A program made the translations under genes and the position numbers. Positions 14,228 to 22,794 of a stretch of 64,000 nucleotides of DNA are shown one piece after another. Each line of letters starts with the position of its first letter. Position 1 is the first letter of the stretch. The DNA is from Treponema parvum (lineage in GTDB: Bacteria; Spirochaetota; Spirochaetia; Treponematales; Treponemataceae), in assembly GCF_017893945.1 (NCBI RefSeq), contig NZ_CP054257.1:1798001-1862000 (forward strand). The letters are read 5' to 3'. Below the pieces are notes generated by a model. The model searched no databases and was not told the DNA's origin. It worked only from the letters and a program-made list of their open reading frames with translations.

Positions 14228-15433
14228 ATGCTTTATAAAGACTTGGAACTGCCCAAAAAGGGCGACAGGGTCGCAGTTGGAATGTCGGGCGGAGTTGATT
14301 CCACGCTAACAGCTCTTCTTTTAAAAGAAAGGGGCTGCCGTGTCATAGGAGTTACAATGTCGCTGTGGAAGGGAGACCTTCCCGTAATCGCCGCGGGGAA
14401 AACCCTGCACAATTCGTGCTACGGCCCTGATGAAATTAAAAATATTGCCGAATGCACAGAATTCTGCCGCGGCAACAATATAGAATATCACGTGATAGAC
14501 GTAAAAGACGCCTATCAAAAAGAAGTTCTCGACTATTTTAAAAGTGAATACCGTTCAGGAAGAACCCCTAACCCATGCATAAGATGTAACCGTTTTATAA
14601 AATTCGGAGCGCTCCTTGCAGGCCTTTCAAATATCAACGTCGACTATGATTACTTTTGCACTGGGCATTACGCAAAAATAGTCCGGCCTGAAGAAGGCCT
14701 TTGGGGAACAGTTCGGCGGCCTGCCATGATATCGTGCGCGGAAGACGCCGCAAAAGACCAGGCATATTTTTTATACCGCATTCCGTCGGAAGTATTGGAA
14801 AAGGTGCGCTTTCCTCTTTGCGGTATGAAAAAAAGCGAAGTTGTCGAGCTTGCAAGAAAAAAACGTCTTTCTTCCGCAGAAAGAAAGGAAAGCCAGGATT
14901 TTATTCCCGAAGAATTCTTCGATATGATATTTTCGGACAGACCTTCGCTTCCCGGAGACATAATAGATTCGGACGGCAGAGTACTCGGCCGCCACAGAGG
15001 AATCGAGCACTATACGGTCGGGCAAAGGCGAGGACTGGGAGTTTCGGCTAACAGACCGCTTTACGTCCAATCCATAGATGCGAAAAGGAACCTTGTGGTA
15101 TTGGCCGACAACGGCGAACTGGATTCCACGGCGCTGATAGCCGACGATTTTGTGTGGCCTGCAAACATAGAACCTGGCGGAGCTTTTGAAGCGGAGGTAA
15201 AAATAAGGCTTGCTTCAAGACCGGTTGCGGCAAAAATCGAGCCGTACGATCCGCATGAAGAAGAGGAAACGGAAGCGGCTTTAAAAAAATCCGCATTCAA
15301 AGGAAGGCCGTACAAAATCACCTTCGAGCAGCCGCAAAGGGCGGTTGCGCCCGGACAGTCGGTTGTGATTTATAAAGATAACGTAATTTTAGGCGGCGGA
15401 TGCATATTTAAATCAATTCCCACTGTACAATGA
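14228..15433 (+). CDS. mnmA: tRNA-specific 2-thiouridylase MnmA
   Basis: MnmA adenylates and thiolates U34 of tRNA-Lys, Glu and Gln, receiving sulfur as a persulfide. The 401 residues contain the PP-loop (VAVGMSGGVDSTLTA), the first catalytic Cys in NPCIRCNRFIKF, FCTGHYAKI and the KDQAYFLYRI segment. The second catalytic Cys normally lies in an ICFIG-like motif; here the aligned segment is KESQDFIPEEFF, with no Cys. Extra cysteines occur earlier (NSCYGPDEI, ECTEFC) and may take part. A further irregularity is a charged run (HEEEETEAA) near 370. The start at 14228 follows a -10 box directly. Confidence 0.92.
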   Translation: MLYKDLELPKKGDRVAVGMSGGVDSTLTALLLKERGCRVIGVTMSLWKGDLPVIAAGKTLHNSCYGPDEIKNIAECTEFCRGNNIEYHVIDVKDAYQKEVLDYFKSEYRSGRTPNPCIRCNRFIKFGALLAGLSNINVDYDYFCTGHYAKIVRPEEGLWGTVRRPAMISCAEDAAKDQAYFLYRIPSEVLEKVRFPLCGMKKSEVVELARKKRLSSAERKESQDFIPEEFFDMIFSDRPSLPGDIIDSDGRVLGRHRGIEHYTVGQRRGLGVSANRPLYVQSIDAKRNLVVLADNGELDSTALIADDFVWPANIEPGGAFEAEVKIRLASRPVAAKIEPYDPHEEEETEAALKKSAFKGRPYKITFEQPQRAVAPGQSVVIYKDNVILGGGCIFKSIPTVQ

Positions 15434-15460
15434 TTTCAAAAAATGATATTTTGCTGCTTA

Positions 15461-15505
15461 TTGGAAAACAGTTGTGCATAAATCGCAATAATTCAGGTTT
15501 TCCAA
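15461..15505 (+). promoter_or_regulatory. Leader hairpin that touches the metQ ribosome binding site
   Basis: TTGGAAAAC (15461-15469) pairs perfectly with GTTTTCCAA (15497-15505); the last two bases of the stem are the first of the AAGGAGG site. This could gate translation of the metQ-like gene. It does not match a SAM riboswitch that I recognise. Confidence 0.5.
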
Positions 15506-15514
15506 GGAGGTTTT

Positions 15515-16327
15515 ATGAAAAAAGCTATCACAAAAGCAGCGGTTATCGCGCTTGTAGCTATATTGACTTCACCGCTTTTTGCAGGCGGTTCAAAAGAAAA
15601 GGACGGCAAGGTTATCACCGTAGGGGCAACGCCCGAGCCGCACGCAGCTATTCTCAATCTTTTAATCGACGATATGGCGGCGGAAGGCTATACGCTTAAA
15701 GTGGTTGAATTCACCGATTACGTAACGCCGAACGACGCCGTCGAGTCGGGCGAAATCGACGCTAATTTTTTTCAGCATGTTCCCTACATGGAAACATTCA
15801 ACAAAGAAAAAAACTATCATCTGGTGAACGTAGCCGGTATCCATGTGGAACCGCTTGCGCTGTATTCAAAAAAATATTCCAAAGCGGCGGATATTCCGAA
15901 CGGCGCGACAATAGCCATTCCTAACGATCCGACGAACGAAGGAAGAGCATTGCTTCTGCTTCAGTCCGCAGGATATATAACCATTGACGCAAAGGCAGGC
16001 TTGACCGCCGTACCGGCAGATATTACGTCCAACAAAAAGAATTTTAAATTCAGAGAAATAGAAGCGGCGTCGCTGCCGAGAGTTCTATCAGATGTGGACG
16101 CGGCGGTAATAAACGGTAATTACGCGATTCCCGCAGGGCTTACGGCCGCAAAGGACGGACTGATCGTAGAAGGTAAAGATTCTCCGTATGTCAATATTTT
16201 GACAGTAAAAGTGGGCAATGAAAATTCTCCCGCAATCAAGGCGCTTGCAAAAGCGATGAAAAGTCAAAAAGTAAAAGATTACATCAAAAAAACATATCCG
16301 AACGGAGACGTCATAGCCGTATTCTAA
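15515..16327 (+). CDS. metQ: MetQ/NlpA-family substrate-binding protein (D-methionine type)
   Basis: 270 residues. A signal peptide of about 23 residues (KKAITKAAVIALVAILTSPLFA) is followed by the mature protein. It has the NlpA-fold landmarks: VGATPEPHAAIL, DANFFQHVPYM, IAIPNDPTNEGRALLLLQ and INGNYAIPAGL near the end. The family binds methionine and feeds the MetNI importer; T. pallidum Tp32 is a homologue. Two oddities: no lipobox Cys at the cleavage site (FAGGSKEKD), and no metN or metI next to it. A strong AAGGAGG site precedes the ATG at 15515. It follows mnmA by 81 bases. Confidence 0.9.
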   Translation: MKKAITKAAVIALVAILTSPLFAGGSKEKDGKVITVGATPEPHAAILNLLIDDMAAEGYTLKVVEFTDYVTPNDAVESGEIDANFFQHVPYMETFNKEKNYHLVNVAGIHVEPLALYSKKYSKAADIPNGATIAIPNDPTNEGRALLLLQSAGYITIDAKAGLTAVPADITSNKKNFKFREIEAASLPRVLSDVDAAVINGNYAIPAGLTAAKDGLIVEGKDSPYVNILTVKVGNENSPAIKALAKAMKSQKVKDYIKKTYPNGDVIAVF

Positions 16328-16340
16328 AAAACATAGAGGT

Positions 16341-16365
16341 TGTCCGAAACTTCAGTTTTCGGACA
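16341..16365 (+). terminator. Hairpin after metQ (repeat family A, copy 3)
   Basis: TGTCCGAAACT pairs with AGTTTTCGGACA (one bulge), followed by GTTTCCTTGATTTT. It shares the AAACT-CAGTTT core with 6456, 10252 and 44574. A terminator role is likely from position only. Confidence 0.5.
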
Positions 16366-16389
16366 GTTTCCTTGATTTTATATGCGGCG

Positions 16390-16430
16390 TTTAAAATTAA
16401 GTCATTACTTTACAAAGACTTAATTTTAAA
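16390..16430. repeat. Perfect 14-bp inverted repeat, 13-base loop
   Basis: TTTAAAATTAAGTC and its exact complement enclose ATTACTTTACAAA, in the gap between metQ and the next operon. The rest of this gap (16431-16677) shows only a weak GC-rich hairpin near 16510 and no gene. Confidence 0.7.
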
Positions 16431-16677
16431 CCCGTCAGGGATGGCGAAAAAGTAACAAACTTTTGAGACATTCCCTTGCACTCCGGCATGCGGGCCGGCG
16501 GATTTCCCAGTTGCCGATTAACCGGCAAACGGCGGGATTTCCAATCACTAAAACCGAAAATCAAAAATGTAAGTTTAAAAGACGCTGCGAGAAACATCGC
16601 TTAGAATTTGCGGAGGCATCAACACCTCAAAACTGCTTGAAGTTTCGCGGCAAATCCGCAGCGGTGCTGTCTATTAT

Positions 16678-17046
16678 TTATTTTTTTATCTGTTCGGAAA
16701 CGGTTCTTGCGTTAAAAAGATTGTAGCACACCGTCACGGCCGAGTTCGGAAGCCAGCCGCCTTCAAAGCGGAGCCAAACCGCCGCGGTACCGTCAGGGCT
16801 GAAAACGGTCTTATTGCCCGTGATTCGGTGAATTTCACCGCGGCGGCTGTATGCGCTTACAGGAAATTCCCAGCCGGCGTTTGTGCGTAATGCCGAATAC
16901 GGCTCAGTAACGACAGCCCAGCGGACGTCCGGAACAAGGGCCAACGGTTCGGAATTGTCAAATTCTATGCGTTCAGCTTCTTTTTCAGGCAGACATCCTG
17001 AAAAAAATACAAAAACAAACATAAAAAGAGCGATAAATCTTTTCAT
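16678..17046 (-). CDS. Small lipoprotein of unknown function
   Basis: 122 residues. The start [22 protein letters not shown] is a lipoprotein signal peptide with lipobox FSGC; the mature part is short. The segment with [17 protein letters not shown] near the end suggests a small beta fold of the SH3-like type, but I do not recognise a family. The ATG at 17046 overlaps the stop of the Nudix gene by four bases (ATGA), so translation is coupled. It is the last gene of the five-gene operon that starts at 19768. Confidence 0.7.
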   Translation of the reverse strand: MKRFIALFMFVFVFFSGCLPEKEAERIEFDNSEPLALVPDVRWAVVTEPYSALRTNAGWEFPVSAYSRRGEIHRITGNKTVFSPDGTAAVWLRFEGGWLPNSAVTVCYNLFNARTVSEQIKK

Positions 17047-17474
17047 GATTGCTTCCGCGTCCCGTTTTTGCTCATAATATAATCTTTTACTGAAGGATAA
17101 AGCTTCATATCGGAATCGACAAAGTTCAATTTTTCTATTTCGGCAAGATCCGCCCATTTATATTCCAAATGCTCCGAGAGCGCATAAGATTTTTCTATAC
17201 CGTCGTGCGGAACAAAAACTTCATAAGCGCGTAAAACGCTTTTTTTACCGCCGTGCTCAAATTCCGTTTCACAAATATATCCGCCGATCTTTACGTCAAT
17301 TCCGAATTCTTCTTTGAATTCACGAACGGCGGCGCATAAGTCGGTTTCGTCAGGTTCTACTTTTCCGCCGGGAAATTCCCACCTTCCGCCCATATCGCCG
17401 CCGAATTTTCGCCGTGCGATCAAAACTTTTTCGCCCGAATAAGCTATGCAGGCTACGGAAGAATTCCGGAGCAT
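17043..17474 (-). CDS. Nudix hydrolase, MutT-like
   Basis: 143 residues. The Nudix box is complete: [18 protein letters not shown] then KEEFGI, with the metal-binding REF-KEE core. The N-terminal segment ([31 protein letters not shown]) is like MutT, which hydrolyses 8-oxo-dGTP, so nucleotide pool cleaning is the likely role. Substrate assignment from sequence alone is uncertain. Its start is three bases after the end of the membrane-protein gene upstream, and its end overlaps the small lipoprotein gene. Confidence 0.88.
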   Translation of the reverse strand: MLRNSSVACIAYSGEKVLIARRKFGGDMGGRWEFPGGKVEPDETDLCAAVREFKEEFGIDVKIGGYICETEFEHGGKKSVLRAYEVFVPHDGIEKSYALSEHLEYKWADLAEIEKLNFVDSDMKLYPSVKDYIMSKNGTRKQS

Positions 17475-17477
17475 AGA

Positions 17478-17933
17478 TTAAAAGAACAAAACGCCGGGGA
17501 ATATAAAGTGAAGAAGCCCGGCCGTAATGCAAAACACGCCTATGTATTTATGCCCGTCTACAAACACTTTTTCAACAATATCGGGAAGTGAAATTTTTTC
17601 CGCGGAAGTCATGCGGTAATAAGCGAGGATCACGGAAAATCCGCCTAAAAGCCCTGCAAGAGACGGAAGCAAGTCGCCTATTACGGGAATATCGTTTCGC
17701 ACTACGGAAAGAAGTTTCATCACGCCCGTAAACGCCGAAAGAATTCCCACTACGAGTAAAAACGTTTTATTTGAAAAAAAAGCCGTACCTGAAACGAGAT
17801 CTTTTATTTTACCGCCGCTTTTTTCGGAAGTTTTTTCGCTTTTTCCGGCGTCATCGGCAAAAATATCCGCATAAATAAGAACGAGTCCGGTAATTAGATT
17901 TAACAATATGGACAAAAAATAAAATTGAAGCAT
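17478..17933 (-). CDS. Small membrane protein of unknown function
   Basis: 151 residues with four hydrophobic segments (about 3-24, 56-76, 84-104 and 129-148) and a charged, Ser/Lys-rich loop at 27-48. No motif for transport or catalysis is visible. It is the third gene of the operon starting at 19768, between a membrane-anchored protein and the Nudix gene. An envelope role is likely but unproven. Confidence 0.65.
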   Translation of the reverse strand: MLQFYFLSILLNLITGLVLIYADIFADDAGKSEKTSEKSGGKIKDLVSGTAFFSNKTFLLVVGILSAFTGVMKLLSVVRNDIPVIGDLLPSLAGLLGGFSVILAYYRMTSAEKISLPDIVEKVFVDGHKYIGVFCITAGLLHFIFPGVLFF

Positions 17934-17948
17934 TTTTCCTCCGCATTT

Positions 17949-18530
17949 TTATTTTCTTTGTACAGATGCAAAAAGTTTGCGCGATTCGCCCAAAGCGGCG
18001 ACATCGGCACGCACATACAGTATATCATAATCGGAAAATTTTGTCCGTAAAAACAGCTCGTCTCCTGTAAAAACGCCTTCGATTTTTTGGAGCATGGACG
18101 GCTGTTTGTCCGCGTCGTAGCAAACGACATCCATCTCTACGGGAACGGCAAGTTTTTTTTTGGACTTTTTTCCTGAGTTTTTGCCGGACGAGTTTATTTT
18201 AAGGCTAACGTAAATTTCGTCTTCAAAGGCAAAAGAAGAAAGCTGCATATCGATGTTGCCTATGCGCGCCGTATTTTCCGAAGTTAAAACCGTGGTGAAC
18301 AGGACAAAGACAAGGCAAACGATAAGGATGATAAGAACAAAACGGTTGGCCTTATTGGCCACAAGAACTTTAAATCCCTTATTGAGTTTGAATTTGCCCG
18401 AATAATAATCCTTTACCGACTGGGGCGCATTTTTAAGGCGTTCTTCACGGTTGTAATAAAAGTGTAAAACTTCTTCGCCGTCGGCGCGGATTTCGTCGGC
18501 GCCGTCACTGGAAATATCGTCAAAAGCCAT
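17949..18530 (-). CDS. Membrane-anchored protein of unknown function
   Basis: 193 residues. A charged N-terminal region (1-62) is followed by one membrane segment (about 66-86, FVLIILIVCLVFVLFTTVL). A predicted extracytoplasmic beta-rich domain follows, with a Ser/Lys-rich loop (GKNSGKKSKKK) in it. I do not recognise the family. The ATG at 18530 lies two bases after the stop of the lipoprotein gene; the longer upstream reading frame would overlap that gene and is not favoured. Second gene of the operon. Confidence 0.65.
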   Translation of the reverse strand: MAFDDISSDGADEIRADGEEVLHFYYNREERLKNAPQSVKDYYSGKFKLNKGFKVLVANKANRFVLIILIVCLVFVLFTTVLTSENTARIGNIDMQLSSFAFEDEIYVSLKINSSGKNSGKKSKKKLAVPVEMDVVCYDADKQPSMLQKIEGVFTGDELFLRTKFSDYDILYVRADVAALGESRKLFASVQRK

Positions 18531-18532
18531 TT

Positions 18533-19768
18533 TCAGCCTTCCGACAAATTTTCTATCAGCGAATCGATGCGCCACCATTCTATCGCGGCGTTTTCAGGAT
18601 AAGCGAAAAGCCCCGAAAGAATTCCCGTTTGAGAAAGAGAAAACGTATAATACAAAAGTCTCGCACTGTCCACCTTGATCTTTCTGTTAAGCACCCTGTG
18701 ACCGCCGGGCTGAATTATCTGGAGCATGTAGCCGTCGCTGACGGGCAAAGAAAAAAACATCCAGCCTGAATCGGTAACTCCGATAAACTCATACGGCGTC
18801 ATGTAAACTACCTTGCCGAAACCGTCCGACACAGTCTCTTCGTAAGCAGGAATTTTCAAAGGTTCCGAATATGATCCCGTAGATGCGTTGATCGGATAAA
18901 GAAGCGTGTTGGTATAATCGATTCCCGACTGCACTTTAGAATCCTGATCGAAGTGCGTAAGAAAATAATCGATTTTTATGTACAAAATATCGTTATCGGC
19001 CGCAGGAATTATATTTCCGGCCGCCATATAATAATCTTCCGTAGAATTTTCGGCAAACGGATTGGGAAGATCCGAATTGTTTATCGGAACGACGTATAAA
19101 AGCTGCCCCGAAGAATTAAACCAATAAACCGTGAGGCCGGTATTTGTTACGCACACAACAACAAGTTCGTCCTGCCTTGTGATATAAATATTCTTTATAT
19201 AAGGGAAAGGCGTTCCCCCTACCCCTTGCCGGCCTATATAATCGAGCGCCTTTCCGCTGCTGGCAAATCTGAGCACCACCTGCCTGTAGACAAGATTTTC
19301 ATCGGTATTTAAAATCTGCTGTTCCTGAGGCAAAGAATCCACTACATAAATGCATTTGCGCGAATCTACGGTAATTACGCCAGGAGAATTAAACGGATAG
19401 GAAACGGCCTTTTTAGTGCTGTCAACGGTATCCGTGGACAATACAAAATCCGGGCGCACATTATTTTCTTCATTATAAAACAAGGTCAAAAGATCGCCGT
19501 AGGAATTCATTTCCATTATTTTTTTTGATTCGCCGTTGGAAATGTAAAAAAAACCGTCCTTCATGGATATGAAAGTGCTCATGGGGCCTACGGACGAAAT
19601 ATTAAACAGATCTATTTGATTGTCGAATTTTCCGTACTCCAATACGAAAAGTTTTTCACTGTCAACTATGTTTGAAACGCCGGAGTCCGTGCACGACGAA
19701 AAAAACACGGCACAAAAAAGCGCTGAAAAAAACAAAATATATAGCGGCAATTTTTTTTTCTTTATCAT
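18533..19768 (-). CDS. Large lipoprotein with beta-propeller-like repeats
   Basis: 411 residues. MIKKKKLPLYILFFSALFCA is the start of a lipoprotein signal with lipobox SSC; the mature chain starts CTDSG. The body consists of beta-rich repeats with aromatic and Gly/Asp turns (for example PGVITVDSRKCIYVVDS, IKNIYITRQDELVVV), in the manner of NHL-type propellers. It resembles a spirochete-wide lipoprotein family but I give no function. The ATG at 19768 lies seven bases after a -10 box, so the upstream in-frame start at 19804, inside the promoter, is rejected. First gene of a five-gene operon (to 16678). Confidence 0.75.
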   Translation of the reverse strand: MIKKKKLPLYILFFSALFCAVFFSSCTDSGVSNIVDSEKLFVLEYGKFDNQIDLFNISSVGPMSTFISMKDGFFYISNGESKKIMEMNSYGDLLTLFYNEENNVRPDFVLSTDTVDSTKKAVSYPFNSPGVITVDSRKCIYVVDSLPQEQQILNTDENLVYRQVVLRFASSGKALDYIGRQGVGGTPFPYIKNIYITRQDELVVVCVTNTGLTVYWFNSSGQLLYVVPINNSDLPNPFAENSTEDYYMAAGNIIPAADNDILYIKIDYFLTHFDQDSKVQSGIDYTNTLLYPINASTGSYSEPLKIPAYEETVSDGFGKVVYMTPYEFIGVTDSGWMFFSLPVSDGYMLQIIQPGGHRVLNRKIKVDSARLLYYTFSLSQTGILSGLFAYPENAAIEWWRIDSLIENLSEG

Positions 19769-19775
19769 CACAAAA

Positions 19776-19804
19776 AGAATAAAGATTAGCGTATGATGTG
19801 TCAA
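19776..19804 (-). promoter_or_regulatory. Promoter of the five-gene lipoprotein/Nudix operon
   Basis: Minus strand TTGACA (19804-19799), 17 bases, TATTCT (19781-19776), ending seven bases before the ATG at 19768. A consensus -35 with no room for a ribosome binding site: the clearest leaderless case here. Confidence 0.7.
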
Positions 19805-19977
19805 TTATTTTAAGCGGTATGTGCCGCTGCGCCTTTCAGCGACCGGCCGGCTGTACGAGCACGGAGATAGAATTTTCAGGCCTAAACGGCAGGGCGCCGC
19901 CGGGAATGCAGCCGTTTTCCGCAGAAGTCGTCCCGTATCTTTAAATGTTAAATCTTTACTCATAAGGGCTTTTTAAG

Positions 19978-19983
19978 TATATT
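19978..19983 (+). promoter_or_regulatory. -10 box of secA
   Basis: TATATT ends seven bases before the secA ATG at 19991; TTTACT lies 17 bases upstream at 19955-19960. Leaderless. Confidence 0.55.
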
Positions 19984-19990
19984 AGACGAT

Positions 19991-22747
19991 ATGATAGATA
20001 AGATTATGACCTTCCTGTTCGGATCTCAATCCGAACGTGATATCAAAACGCTGAAACCGATCGTTGAAAAAGTCAACGCAAAAGAAAGCTGGGCGGAAAG
20101 CCTTCCGGCCGAAGAATTTCCCAAACAGACGCAGATATTAAAAGACCGCATAAAAAACGGCGAAACACTCGAAAGCATTCTGCCTGAAGCCTTCGCTCTT
20201 GCCAGAGAAGCTTCAAAACGGGTTCTAGGCGAACGCCCCTACGACGTTCAGATAATGGGCGCGATAGTCCTGAATTCCGGAAGAATAACCGAAATGAAAA
20301 CCGGCGAAGGTAAAACCCTCATGTGCGTCGCCGCAGCTTATCTTAACAGCCTTTCAGGAAAGGGTGTTCACATAGTCACCGTAAACGACTATCTTGCCGA
20401 ACGCGACGCAGACTGGATGCGCCCCGTGTACGCATACCTAGGCCAGACCGTAGGCAGCATTCTATCGAATATGGATAATGAAGCGCGCAAAGCCGCGTAT
20501 AACTGCGACATAACTTACGGAACGAACAACGAGCTGGGTTTTGATTATTTGCGGGATAACATGCAGATAGAGCTGAATCGTAAGGTGCAGCGCGGATTTA
20601 ATTTTGCAGTCGTCGATGAAATAGACTCCATCTTAATAGACGAAGCAAGAACTCCTCTGATCATAAGCGGAGCGGGCGAAGACGATACTTTTAAATACTA
20701 TGAAGTTGAAAAGTACGTAAACCAGCTTACGGAAGTTGAAAAAGATCCCGTAACGGGTTTATATCCGGACGAAGTGCAGATGGAAGCCGAAGAAAGGAAG
20801 AACCTGAAAGGCGACTACACGCTCGATGAAAAATCGCGCAGAGTTTCGTTTACCGACGCAGGGATGAACCACATCGACGAAATTCTTCACAAGCACAACC
20901 TTATAAAAGGCACCGTATTTGACGAAGAAAATTTTGAATACGTTCATTACTTTACACAGGCCGTACGCGCTCACAGACTTTATAAAAACGAAGTCGACTA
21001 TCTCGTACGCGACGGACAAGTCCAGATCGTGGACGAATTTACCGGCCGCGTACTTGAAGGGCGCCGTTACGGAGACGGACTGCATCAGGCGATAGAAGCG
21101 AAAGAACACATACGAATCGCGCAGCGCAACCGTACTATGGCGACGATCACATTCCAGAATTTTTTCCGCATGTACAAAAAACTGTCCGGCATGACAGGAA
21201 CGGCAGCGACGGAAGCCGTGGAATTTAACAAGATCTACAAGCTGGACGTGGTGGTGATTCCCACGAACAAACCGGTCATACGTAAAGATGAAAACGACGA
21301 AGTCTATCTTAACGAAGAAGACAAATGGAACGCTATCTGTAATGAGATTTCCGCCGCACATGACAAGGGACAGCCCATTCTCGTAGGAACCATATCCGTT
21401 GAAAAGTCCGAATATTTGTCATCCCTGCTGACACGAAAAGGAGTGCGCCACGAAGTTCTCAACGCAAAAAATCATGCCCGAGAAGCTATGATAATTGCGG
21501 AAGCGGGCGCAAAGGGCTCCGTTACGATAGCGACTAACATGGCCGGACGCGGAACCGACATAAAACTCGGAGGAAATCCGGAATTCAGAGCGCGCAAGCG
21601 CGCCGGTACAAATGCGACGCCGGAACAATATTCGGCAGCATACGCCGTTGAAAAAGAAAAATGGCTTAAGGACTGCGATGAAGTGCGTTCGTTGGGAGGC
21701 CTTTACGTAATAGGAACGGAACGGCATGAAAGCCGACGCATCGACAATCAGCTCCGCGGACGTTCGGGCCGTCAGGGTGATCCGGGAAGAAGTAAATTCT
21801 TTATTTCCATGGACGACGATCTTATGAGACTGTTCGGCGGAGAGCGCATGAAAAATATAATGCGCCGGATAGGAATGGAACCGGGAGAACCGATCTATCA
21901 TCCGTGGCTCAACAAGGGAATAGAAAACGCTCAGCGGAAGGTTGAAGAGCGAAACTTTGAAATCCGCAAACACCTGCTTGAATACGACGACGTTTTGAAC
22001 GAGCAAAGAAATGTTATATATCAGCAGCGCGATTCCATACTCGAAGACGACGGCCTTGCCGACAGGGTTATGAACAACGCCAAGGATATTGTAAACGATA
22101 TCTTTGACGATTACGGAAAAACTTCCAAAAACGCAAAAGACAACTCTGCTCAAATTCTTTCGGATCGCCTTAGACAGTCTTTCGGCATGCTGTTTTCACC
22201 CGATCAATTGAACAGAGAAACCGTCCTCGCCGCCTTGCAAAACGATCTTACAGAAAAAACGACTCTCGCCGGAAAAGAAAACCTGAACATGTTCATCAGA
22301 TACCAGTACATACAATCCATAGATAAAAAATGGCTGGATCAGCTTGAGACGCTCGAGTCGCTGCGCGAAGGCGTAAGTTTACGCTCCTACGGTTCAAAAA
22401 ATCCTCTTACGGAATACAAAATCGACGGTTTCAACATTTTTTACGACATGCTGGATGCTATCCGCGAAGAAATCGTTTCTAAAGTATTTAAAGTGCGCAT
22501 ACAGGTGAATCCTTCGGTTCCGCGAGAAGTAAAACCGCAGAGACAGATGGAAGCCAAACATTCACAAGCGGCTTCATCGTTCAGCGGAGACCAGGCAAGG
22601 CGGCAGGCCTCGGGAGGCGAGATGCAAAAATCTTCCACCGGCGCAGGCGTAACCGTGCGCAGAACCGTTCCCAAGGTGGGAAGAAACGATCCTTGCCCCT
22701 GCGGAAGCGGCAAAAAATATAAAAATTGCTGCGGAAGAAACGCTTGA
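19991..22747 (+). CDS. secA: Preprotein translocase ATPase SecA
   Basis: SecA drives proteins through SecYEG using ATP. The 918 residues show the whole family layout: Walker A at [10 protein letters not shown] near residue 103, [20 protein letters not shown] (Walker B region), the preprotein cross-linking domain and [12 protein letters not shown]. These are followed by [34 protein letters not shown] and the helical scaffold. The C-terminus carries the zinc motif [16 protein letters not shown] that binds SecB or ribosomes. The ATG at 19991 directly follows a -10 box. It converges with lepB; a short GC-rich hairpin (about 22771-22792) lies between the two stops. Confidence 0.98.
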   Translation: MIDKIMTFLFGSQSERDIKTLKPIVEKVNAKESWAESLPAEEFPKQTQILKDRIKNGETLESILPEAFALAREASKRVLGERPYDVQIMGAIVLNSGRITEMKTGEGKTLMCVAAAYLNSLSGKGVHIVTVNDYLAERDADWMRPVYAYLGQTVGSILSNMDNEARKAAYNCDITYGTNNELGFDYLRDNMQIELNRKVQRGFNFAVVDEIDSILIDEARTPLIISGAGEDDTFKYYEVEKYVNQLTEVEKDPVTGLYPDEVQMEAEERKNLKGDYTLDEKSRRVSFTDAGMNHIDEILHKHNLIKGTVFDEENFEYVHYFTQAVRAHRLYKNEVDYLVRDGQVQIVDEFTGRVLEGRRYGDGLHQAIEAKEHIRIAQRNRTMATITFQNFFRMYKKLSGMTGTAATEAVEFNKIYKLDVVVIPTNKPVIRKDENDEVYLNEEDKWNAICNEISAAHDKGQPILVGTISVEKSEYLSSLLTRKGVRHEVLNAKNHAREAMIIAEAGAKGSVTIATNMAGRGTDIKLGGNPEFRARKRAGTNATPEQYSAAYAVEKEKWLKDCDEVRSLGGLYVIGTERHESRRIDNQLRGRSGRQGDPGRSKFFISMDDDLMRLFGGERMKNIMRRIGMEPGEPIYHPWLNKGIENAQRKVEERNFEIRKHLLEYDDVLNEQRNVIYQQRDSILEDDGLADRVMNNAKDIVNDIFDDYGKTSKNAKDNSAQILSDRLRQSFGMLFSPDQLNRETVLAALQNDLTEKTTLAGKENLNMFIRYQYIQSIDKKWLDQLETLESLREGVSLRSYGSKNPLTEYKIDGFNIFYDMLDAIREEIVSKVFKVRIQVNPSVPREVKPQRQMEAKHSQAASSFSGDQARRQASGGEMQKSSTGAGVTVRRTVPKVGRNDPCPCGSGKKYKNCCGRNA

Positions 22748-22794
22748 ATCCTAAACTGTGCGGCAGATACGGTTTGCGGCAATGCCGCCGCAAG

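Noticed and set aside
15434-15514. SAM riboswitch before metQ
   Set aside because: The leader is too short and lacks the conserved cores of SAM-I, SAM-II or SAM-III; only a simple hairpin is present.
16463-16726. Small ORF after metQ
   Set aside because: It spans hairpins and the end of the convergent lipoprotein gene and has no start signal.
20759-22153. Long minus-strand open frames inside secA
   Set aside because: They lie antisense to secA, lack start sites and contain no known motif.
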